From Charina bottae (Eukaryota; Chordata; Lepidosauria; Squamata; Charinaidae), in NCBI GenBank assembly GCA_023362775.1, contig JALMGJ010000002.1, forward strand, positions 60,056,414 to 60,120,413: a stretch of 64,000 nt of DNA. The letters are read 5' to 3'. Under the pieces are notes generated by a model, which was not told the DNA's origin, did no database searches, and saw only the letters and a list, made by a program, of their open reading frames with translations. How positions within the stretch are numbered: the first letter of the stretch is position 1; each line of letters begins with the position of its first letter. Position numbers and translations under genes: made by a program. Shown one piece after another: positions 55,930-64,000 of this stretch.

Positions 55930-56300
55930 CTCCCTATGATATTTTATTTGTTTTTATTTGTTTTTATTTATTTATCTTATTTATACCCCGCCTATCCCCT
56001 CCCTAATGGAGGGCTCTAGGCGGCTTACAATCATGTAAATTCAATTTTATACAATCATATCATATATTACAGTACCCGCGCGATTAGGGAGGGGGTGAGG
56101 GAACCGGCTCTTCTTTTCCAGGCATCGGAACTACAAGCCCCAGAATGCCTCGCTTTCGGAGCCGGCTGCTGACATCCTGGAAGTTGTAATTGGGATCCGT
56201 CATCCTCTGCCGCCGCCCTCAGCCGCCATCCACGGGCTTCTCCAGATCTTCGTCTTCGGTTCCAAGGCGACTCCCTGACAGGATGCCAGCATATTGCCCC
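55930..56300 (-). repeat. LINE-type tail joined to a GC-rich segment
   Basis: The left part (55965-56035) is an L2/CR1-like 3' end in reverse: TATACCCCGCCTATCCC...GGGCTCTAGGCGGCTTAC. It merges near 56075 into about 210 bp that are GC- and CpG-rich (CCCGCGCG, CTGCCGCCGCC). This part contains ACTACAAGCCCCAGAATGCC (56130-56149), close to the ZNF143/STAF motif. It may be an LINE-mobilised SINE-like unit with a GC-rich head, or a small promoter-like sequence next to a repeat. Confidence 0.45.
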
Positions 56301-56317
56301 ACGTGAGTGGTACCCAT

Positions 56318-56472
56318 TTATCTACTTGCTATTTAGCTTTCGAATCGCTGGGTTGGCAGAGAGCTAGGGCTAGTGACGAGAGCTCACCTCACCACGCGGA
56401 TTTGAACTGCCGACCTTATGGTCGGCAGACTAACAGCTCAGCGGTTTAACCCGCTGAGCTACCGTGCCCCTT
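56318..56472 (-). mobile_element. Sauria-type SINE, 5' half
   Basis: On the minus strand: A box TAGCTCAGCGG, B-box region GCAGTTCAAATCC, then GAGGTGAGCTCTCGTCAC and GCGATTCGAAAGC. The 3' half is missing. The tRNA-like head is well preserved. Confidence 0.8.
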
Positions 56473-57117
56473 GTTTTACTCATTTTTACAAATAGCCTAG
56501 CTTCACATCTTAATTTTTATCTTATTTTGTTTAATAAACAGATTCTCTGTGAGAGGTATTCTAAATCTAAACACCACGTTTAGATCATAAAGTCTTCAGA
56601 TACGATACATCGACACTGAAGCAATGGGGAAGAACAAGCAATACAATAGGACAAATCCAGGTTCACAGACTCTACCTGAACCAACAAAGCAGCCAAAAAT
56701 TAATGACTACATGATGGACAAGAAAACTGCAAGTACAAATAATAACAGAATAAATCCTCTCCACCCCATCCCTACCTCTAACAGTTATGATATATTGAAC
56801 TGGGATTTGGAAACAGAAATTGAAAAATAACAACTCTTAGAACTCACCTCCACTTTGCATGAAGAATCAAACCATTTGATTGAATCTCTGCCTTTATTAG
56901 CCTTCCCCGCTGTTAATACATCTCTGAAGGGGGAAGAGCAAGTCAAGCAATTGCCAAGGGAATTCACAACAGGGTTTGCTGCTAGATAATGTCTATTAAC
57001 TGCACAAACTGTAATTTCAATTTTTGAATATTTAACCTCTATAAATACAAGGGTGGACTCCTTCAAAACAGCCTTTGAAACTTTCATGCAAAGTTATGCA
57101 GATAAGCTAGCATCTTT
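56473..57117 (+). other. Unrecognised ORF remnant
   Basis: A plus-strand frame from 56624 (68 codons, then a TAA) reads on, allowing for stops, to about 57115. It is polar and lysine/asparagine-rich, ending with FETFMQSYADKLAS. It could be a decayed LINE ORF1 N-terminus, but no domain is diagnostic. Confidence 0.3.
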
Positions 57118-57186
57118 TTGTTGTTGTTTATTCATTCAGTTGCTTCCGACTCTTCGTGACTTCATGGACCAGCCCACGCCAGAGCT
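57118..57186 (-). mobile_element. Bov-B 3' end, 69 bp
   Basis: TTGTTGTTTATTCATTCAG, then GCTTCCGACTCTTCGTGAC to CACGCCAGAG, equals the last 69 bp of young-subfamily Bov-B. The AGCTTTTACAG repeats to its right may include the target-site copy, but this is unclear. Confidence 0.85.
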
Positions 57187-57503
57187 TTTACAGAGCTTTT
57201 AGCAGCTTTTACAGTAACCCTTTAGCAGCTTTTACATTGACCCTAACTCCAATCTGCTTATGGACAGCCAAAGGAAACAAAATTGCATGGGAAAACAAAT
57301 TAAGATTAGAAAGGACAACCAAATACAGGCAAAATGTACTGCCTCAATTCCTACCCAGACAAGTACAACCATGCACTTCAAACAAACCAAGTTGCTTTAA
57401 GGAGTACACTTAACACTGAGAATTGACATTGGACACTGGTCTACCAGAAGAGCTATTGTTCTATCACTTAGCTCACTTCTTCGATGCCAACATCATATGA
57501 TTG
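57187..57503. other. No gene; AGCTTTTACA direct repeats
   Basis: The phrase AGCTTTTACA is repeated three times at 57183-57238 with spacers. No domain is recognised downstream. Confidence 0.5.
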
Positions 57504-57511
57504 ATCTAAGC

Positions 57512-57645
57512 CAGTGTTTCTCAACCTTGGCAACTTGAAGATGTGTGGACTTCAAGTCCCAGAATTCCCCACCCAGCATGCTGACTGGGAAATTTTAGGA
57601 ATTGAAGTCCACACTTCTTCAAGCTGCCAAGGTTGAGAAACACTG
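57512..57645. mobile_element. hAT-like MITE with 8-bp TSD
   Basis: A 134-bp near-palindrome with CAGTGTTTCTCAACCTTGG at the left and CCAAGGTTGAGAAACACTG at the right (19-bp perfect inverted ends). ATCTAAGC (57504-57511) and CTCTAAGC (57646-57653) match at 7 of 8 bases, the duplication length of hAT transposases. No coding capacity. Confidence 0.9.
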
Positions 57646-57653
57646 CTCTAAGC

Positions 57654-58164
57654 ACAGTTGAATGGCTTCCTAGCATGACAGGACACAAAATAATTCTACT
57701 GTCTTTTAACCATTCCACCACCCCCTGCCTGCTGTTTAAAATTAAATCTTTTCTTGCTACTTTTCAAATATATACACTGCACATTTTCCAAGATGGAAAA
57801 AGGGCTGCATCCTTTGGTTTAAGATCTCAAGCAGAGACTCCCCTGCCTCTTGATATGGGCAGCATGCCAAATGAAAAAACCCACAGCAACCCAGCCCCTT
57901 TAATATCCTTGACAAGACACTGATCAAATAATCATACTGAGAAGATGCAAGAAAAAAATTGCACTGATAACTACAGGCTTGCCATTTGGGCCTGGCAAGT
58001 TAAAAGCTGCTCTGTAGCTTTGGGGCAGGCATGTCATGCAGGCATGCATGGGGTTGTGGGGTTATAGTGCATCAAAAGAATGGGATTATGTTGGCTTTCC
58101 TCAGCCTGGAGTCCTCCAGAAAAGGAAAATGCAGTTCTAGGCTCCAGCAATAGAAATACAGTTT
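57654..58164. other. No gene seen
   Basis: Unassigned. Confidence 0.5.
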
Positions 58165-58390
58165 CTATATCATGGGAACTAATGGTTCACTCTGTTCTGC
58201 ATTGATCAGACTCCACTGTGTTGTGCCTACTTATGGGAATCACAATTTAAAGAAGATGCACACAATCTGGAAAGGGTTCAGTCAAGAGCAATTAGGACAG
58301 ATAGGAACACTAGCCATACAAGAAAAGTTTGGGGGAACTAAATATGATCAGTCTTGAGAAGAAAAGATTGCACTACCCAGTTTTGTCTCA
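58165..58390 (+). pseudogene. CR1 LINE fragment
   Basis: It corresponds to the CR1 segment around the ALIRLHCVVPTY..HNLKKMHTIWKGFSQEQL reading (LVRPHLEYCVQ and LEKVQRRATK in intact elements). Short and decayed. Confidence 0.65.
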
Positions 58391-60149
58391 CCACCAGAAC
58401 AGGCAGGAAATTGTTTCTGGAAGGCAGGCAATGTCATCCTCTACTTATCCCCTGCTCACCTTCAAAGTTAGCTCAGAGCACCTATGTCTGCTCCATTTCT
58501 GAAGTACACTTTTCCCTTTTACGTCACCTTGAGTGCTCCTGTTTGGGTGAGATAGAGTGCTTCAGTTAACTACAGTTCATTGGCTACTCTGCAGAAAAAG
58601 GAACATCCCTTCAACTGAGTCAATGCTTTTATGCACTCTACTAGTTTCCGTATCTCCCTTTACCAGCACTGTTGAAATAGTGGTTAAGAACTTTGCTAAG
58701 GAAAAAGAAGGTTGCTGGTTTTAAACCCTGCAGAAACATATTGGTTGGTTGGTTTTAATTTTTATTTTCTTCAGCAGCTAGTTTTCCTTCTCAATTTTTT
58801 TTTAAAGTTAAGTCCAGGAGTTCACCATTTAACCTTTTTCCAGTCACCTGTGGTAGAAGAGTTTCTACAAAATTTAGTATTGTGATGTTGTGTGTATTTG
58901 TCTAGCCACTTGGGGAAAAAATGGACAAAAAGAAAATAAATTGTGAGCAGCCCTCCTGCCCACACATTTTCAGTTCTTGTTGTATTTTTCTGTCCACTTG
59001 CATATATGGGTGTGTGAGAGTGTTTGAGTGCACATAATATTAGTTATTCAAGGAAGAAACCATCCTGCTGTGAAGATACCATTCCATCTGCTTCTATTAA
59101 AAAGTCTTTCCTCTCTGTGATCCTAGAAGAATAGCATGGCAGCATTTATGCAGTCAGGCACTTTTCAGAATAGTTATCACTAGGCTAGTAGGTTCCAGTG
59201 GAGAGCCTTTATGTATGTGAAGGAGAGCTGGGAGGTTGAGTAATGGCTTGAGCACATAGGCTGAAAGGCAAGGCGGGGGGAGGAGTGCACACAGGAGTTA
59301 GAAGGAACTATTCATGTCATTGTATCCATTAGAATTAATTTTTACAATACTGCCGAATTAATTATCTTGGACTTCATTGTTTATATGGATACTTTTAATA
59401 CCCAGTGCAACTCCTCTTCCCTTTCTATTGCTTCTGCTCCTTTTGAACAACTATTACCATTCCATTATTATATTCCAACCAAAGGAGTCAGACACCAAAT
59501 CATCACTATACTGTCCATGAAGTTCCCAGGAGTCAAACTTGATTTTAGGGAGACGTGGCTACTTATTTGTTCGTTTCCCATACTGCAAGCATTGTGTATG
59601 CACAACAAAGGCAATGAGCTTTGTAAACCAATATTCTTCCTAATTTTTCATTGAGTGGTTTAATAGGCCACTTACAATAACACATTCTTTTATCCAATTC
59701 TTCAGAGTTTCTATAACCAACCATCACACAGTTCAGCTTAAAGCCCTTCTGATCAAGCTTGCAACACTTCGGCTGAAAACAGTTTTATCAGTCCTTGAAT
59801 GGTGCAACCTGTCTCATGCCAGCAATTCATGATCTAAATGCAGCCCCTGTAGTTTTGTTTTTTTCTCCCCCTTAAGGCTCAGGGATCATTCCTTCTGGGA
59901 AGCCTTCAGAACTCTTTGTGAGCTCCAGTTTGCAAAGTATCTTCTGCATCTCTTGCTTCTGATGCCACTTTTGTCCTCTGCACTTTTGCCTTTGATTGTC
60001 TTCATTTGGAAAATTGCTTCCTCTGTGAGCTGTTCCTGTGGCACTTTGTTAAATCTTCACCCTCTCTCATCAGTGAAAAATAGGTATGCACTGCTCCAAC
60101 CCTTTGACTTTTCCTTCAAGCAATGCTACAGTCTTGTTCTTGCTGGATT
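58391..60149. other. No gene seen
   Basis: Unassigned; some phrases near 59870-59960 vaguely recall L2 3' regions but cannot be supported. Confidence 0.45.
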
Positions 60150-61436
60150 GTGGTATGGAGGACTGTTTCTCTGGATTTGATGGTGGCAGCAGCTGGTTTG
60201 TTGGACTGCTGGGTCCATGGACCAGCTGCTGCCTGCTGGGTGTGTCCCGCACATTTTGAAGCATTCAGCAGAATGGCAGTGGGAAGGAGGCTGGTGGAGT
60301 CAACAATGATGAAGGAGGCCCTCTATCGGCTTGTGGAAGGGAGATGTGCTCTGGAGTGATGATGGAGGCACAATAGGAGAGCAGATGGTGGCTGCCTTTT
60401 TGTTTTGTTTTGTTTGATTGTTGACACATGGAGGTTGGTGAGTTAGCTGTGGTGGAAGTAGGGCCAAGGTGGGGCAGTGGCATCTGCCTGGGCCCTGTGG
60501 CTGCAGTTTCCACTCCCTCAATGATTGGGTAGCCATCTTGCCTCCTTCCTGGCTAGGATCTAGAAGGAACCTTGAAGCAGAATTCTTAGGGTGTGCTGCT
60601 TGAAAGTAGAAGCCATCCTGACTCAAAAGGACCTTGCCTGAGAGTACTTTGGCTAAGAACTGGACTGGCCATCAAGAAGAAAAGGGTTGTGAATTGTGGA
60701 GGGTGATTATGTCTACCTTTCCTATGGGTGAGAGCCAGGAAGAGGGGGCTTTGGGTCACCAGGATTGTGGATATTTGGGTGTCAACCAGTCTGGTGAGAG
60801 GGGAGCGACTGAAGCCATTGTGTGAGGGTGTATGGAAGTAGGGGTTCCCTGGTAGTTGGAGGTTCTGAGTACTTGGCAGAAGCACCTCTGGATTTAGGGG
60901 GTCTGTGGGTGGTTATTAGCTGTATGAGATTGGTGGGGGGGGCTGGGCATGGACCAATTCGGGCAGGGGACTGGGAAGTCTGTGGAGGGATGGGGGTGGA
61001 CCATAACATATCAGTAGTGATGGGTAATGGGAGATATGATGGGAGACGGGGCGGGCCGCTATTGGGGACCACACCTCAGATATATTGTTCTTGCGGCACA
61101 TTCCAGCCCCCAGATCTCATTCCCAGACACGGTTGGCAGACCTTCAGGTCCTGGGTTGCCGGGTGCTACTGCTGCTGCTGCTGAATGCCAGGTCGGTCTG
61201 TAATAAAGCCACCCTCATCCATGATTGTGGATGAGAGGGCTGACCTGGCATGTGTTACCCAAAACTGGCTGTGACTGGAAAGTGGAGGTGTCCCCTTTTC
61301 TGAGATGTGCCCAGCTGGGTTTTAGGTGTGGCATCAGCTGAGATGCCAGGGTAGGGATGGTGGAGTGGCAGTGGTCATCTGAGATACTTGGAAGGCATCC
61401 AGAGGCGCTGGCCCACATATTGCCAGATGCGAACCC
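60150..61436 (+). pseudogene. L2 5' part (UTR and start of endonuclease)
   Basis: GC-rich sequence resembling the 5' UTR at 20.2-21.4 kb leads into the endonuclease start at 61180-61430 (LNARSVCNKATLIHD, then ADLACVTQNWL, broken by TGAs). It stops at 61436 inside the endonuclease. Unlike most copies here, this one has lost its 3' side, so it was cut by deletion or by another insertion. Confidence 0.65.
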
Positions 61437-62931
61437 CTATTTATTATTTATTTATTATTCACAGCCCTACTTAGAATTGAAATTGGGACATTCTACATGC
61501 CAAGCATGTGCCAAATCTCTAAGCTATGACCCAATTTTCCTAATCTATTGGTTCTACAAAACTAGATAATTTATTTTTATTTATTTTATTATTTGATTTA
61601 TATCATTTAGTATTTCTCCTAAATCCAGGGAGAATACCATCTGACAAGAATTTGAGAAGTCATGCCAGAGGATGCTTGGAACAAATATGTGAATTTCTGC
61701 AGGCAAAAATATACTCTACCAGTGAGTTGCAGCCCTTCAATTACCATCTTTTGCATATACATCTTAATTAACTGTATGAGGCTAAAGACTCTGTGTTTAA
61801 GTACATGCCCAAGTTAATTCTATTGTTTTCAATGCAATCTATTAAGTATGATGGTTGTTGTGGGTTTTCCGGGCTGTTAAGTATGCTTAGGATGGAGGCC
61901 AAGTCCATCTTCACAAACTGTACTTCATTTCAACCGTATATGTAATTGCCTCTAATTAAAATAGAATAAGTTGCAAGTAGAACAATGTTCAGTTCCTCCT
62001 TCACAATGAAATGATTACATTCCAATTTCACAGCTTGGTAACAGTTTGCAATGCAAGCATGGCATGAAGTGCATATACAAGTATGAATGAAGAGATCTTA
62101 TTTATTGTTTCCATGTACTCTTATGTTCTGCAGAATATAATAGTTGTAATTTTAATATTTACCCTCCAGCGGGGAGGGGAGAATATTCAAAATGACTTTT
62201 GTCCGAGGAGAAGTTACCACTTCAATGGTTTTTCCAAGCCATGTTCCTGTGAATGTGGAAGCAATTAAATTATCTCTTGCTAAATTGTGTCACTTGTCAA
62301 GCCTGTCCAATATGCTGCACGCTATTCTTCCCACTGAGTCATTCCCTTTCACTGAAGGAAGCAAATTAAAATGAAAGCAAAATAAAATGAAAACTGTAAT
62401 GGGCACCACTTGCCTTACTTCAAATGACCAGGGGACATTTTTATTTATTTGCTTGCTTGTTCATTTGTTTACTTATTTACATGGTTATGTAATAATGATG
62501 TTTCAGTGTTCCCTTTCCACCATTGGATGGTACTCAAAGTGTCTAACATCAACAAAGAAAGAACATTCTCATTATTAGATAAGTAAAGAAAGCTGTCATA
62601 GTACAAACACAGAGAGGTATTTTGAATGTTGTAGAAGGCCCTGGAAACTTGCACTCAGTTAATGCACTGTATTTGGTCCTCTTGGCAGAAGGAATGGAAA
62701 AGTTGAATTTGTTGCAGCATAGCAGATATTTAATTGGATAAGAGACAAAACAGAACACTGAAAAGCATCATAAATCTTCTAGTTGAAGTCTTCTAGTCCT
62801 CTAATTGAAGTCTTCTAGTACCATCTCTTGGAACTGTCTCATCCAGAAAAATGGAATCACCCAGGTTCAAGTCTAACCAGGCAAGTAGAAGAAAAAAAAA
62901 TCATTTCCTAAGTTCATAAGGGTTGTCCACA
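61437..62931. other. No gene seen apart from a tiny PLE-like insert
   Basis: TTATT-rich start, then unassigned sequence. The only structure noted is the 26-bp insert at 61851-61876. Confidence 0.5.
61851..61876. mobile_element. 26-bp insert with 9-bp TSD, PLE-like
   Basis: TTAAGTATG occurs at 61842-61850 and 61877-61885. The bases between contain GTTGTGGGTTTTCCGGGCTG, which I recognise as an end sequence of a common squamate PLE-type repeat. If so, this is an extremely truncated insertion. Confidence 0.5.
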
Positions 62932-63292
62932 ATAGTCTTTCTCAACTGGGGTTCCATGAGAAATAGTGATTGAAAAATAAAACAAAACTTTTTCTTATGT
63001 TAATGCACTGAGCAATGTTAGCACTTGCAGTTGTGGGAATTTTTATGTACTGCAATTCAGCTACTGGCCTGCCACTTTATCTATTTATTTATTTATTAAG
63101 TTTTGACACTGCCTGACTCCCAGAGACTCTTTTGCTGTTGTTGTAAATGTTATAAAGCATGGGTTGTGTAAGTTAGAAGTGAATTGTATTGTGAAGTTTT
63201 CATATTTTTGTGATTTTTATGCTGGGGTTCCCTGAGACCTGAAAATTATTTCAAGGGTTCCTCCAGGATAAAAATGTTGAAAAAGGCTGGCC
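62932..63292. mobile_element. hAT-type (Charlie-like) DNA transposon remnant
   Basis: The left end TAGTCTTTCTCAACTGGGG and right end TGTTGAAAAAGGCTGG are imperfect inverted repeats. The inside has GGGTTCCCTGAGACCTGAAA and TTTCAAGGGTTCCTCCAGG. A TTTA-rich insertion-like stretch (63075-63100) interrupts it. No transposase frame. Confidence 0.6.
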
Positions 63293-64000
63293 TATGACAT
63301 AGTAAGAAATGCCTTCTCTTAAAATACGTCATATGTCATATTGTATGATCTTGTTTTTTCATTAAAAAACCCTCAGACAGCCGAAGAACTATTTAATTAT
63401 AGTTTAAGAATCAATTTTCTGATCATATCTTGTCGTATATGACCTTCACTATATTTGGTATCCAAGGTAAGCAGTAAATGGAATATGCTGCACCCTCATC
63501 CATGATTGTGGATGAGAGGCTGCTGGAGTAACAACATAAGCAAAGTGCTGGTGTTCTCATGAAACTTTAAGAAAGGAAAAAGAAATAACGAAGTTCATTC
63601 AGCACTCAATCTTGACCAAACCTGAGCAGGGCTTTAATACATTAACCAAAGGTCATACGACCAACAATTTGTACAGCTGAATAGGAGCAAATGTGATATA
63701 CTCTAAAGTAGGGATGTGCAGGACATGCCATAAATATACAGAATGGACAGATCTGAATGGCTTGTGCCTAGACTGAAATAGATGTTCCATGTGTTCCAGG
63801 GAGAAGTATTCCGGGGTGGTAAGAGTATAAAAATGGGATCTGCACAGCAGTGGAGATGGTAGCAACCTGCTGTTAATGGGCAATAAAGAGAGGAAGGTCT
63901 GACAAAGATGAGGAGCAATGGGTGGTTGGGTATGTCACTCTTGGCAATGGTGGTGCTCACTCGGCTAAGGAGGGGGTAACAGGAAAGATAGTGGGATGAT
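63293..64000. other. No gene seen
   Basis: Unassigned. Positions 63491-63519 are identical over 29 bases to 61210-61238. Confidence 0.5.

Noticed and set aside
1..64000. A host multi-exon gene or a dedicated defence or biosynthetic locus
   Set aside because: Reading both strands gave no set of exons with splice-like borders or non-transposon domains. Every convincing coding signal belongs to a mobile element.

Overview
The window looks like intergenic or intronic DNA of a squamate reptile (lizard or snake). I find no host protein-coding exon, no rRNA or true tRNA gene, no CRISPR array and no bacterial-type operon. The organism call rests on the repeats: several copies of the RTE retrotransposon Bov-B (one full-length), tRNA-derived SINEs ending in (ACCTTT)n as in Sauria-type SINEs, a long-lived L2/CR1 LINE family, low-copy L1, Penelope-like elements (PLEs), Ty3/gypsy fragments, solo LTRs and hAT-type MITEs. 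This mix is typical of Squamata. I cannot name the species.

Layout. 1-9 kb: old L2 and L1 pieces, an 88-bp-arm hairpin at 2120-2303, a solo LTR (2706-3511) that splits an L2 copy, and a tRNA-derived SINE (8801-9136). 9.5-11.3 kb: a 5'-truncated Bov-B copy whose own 3' end is repeated in inverted orientation at its 5' boundary. 12-17 kb: a foldback element, a decayed L2 interrupted by a LINE tail with a C2H2 finger, and an L1 with a perfect target-site duplication (TSD). 17.8-19.5 kb: a PLE with RT and GIY-YIG domains, 63-bp perfect inverted repeats and a hammerhead-like motif. 20-24.6 kb: a nearly complete L2 whose long reading frame is broken by only two TGA codons. 25-28.5 kb: a nested cluster in which a second PLE is split by a Ty3/gypsy pol fragment and by a solo LTR. 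28.5-40 kb: sparse L2, LINE and Bov-B fragments and long unassigned AT-rich DNA. 40-49.8 kb: a second solo LTR of the same family, a full-length Bov-B with an open 1010-codon frame and perfect 12-bp TSD (41102-44347), older RTE remnants, and two further Bov-B copies. 50-64 kb: CR1, L1, hAT and L2 remnants, and a short GC-rich segment carrying a ZNF143-like motif.

How the parts relate. The autonomous elements (Bov-B, L2, L1, PLE) supply reverse transcription machinery; the SINEs and MITEs are non-autonomous and presumably used it, or a transposase, in trans. TSDs and nesting give a partial order of events: L2 is older than the solo LTR at 2706; the PLE at 25-28.5 kb is older than the gypsy fragment and solo LTR inside it; an old L2 is older than the Bov-B at 47685. 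The least decayed insertion is the full-length Bov-B at 41-44 kb. All family names come from motif recognition by eye, without a database search.
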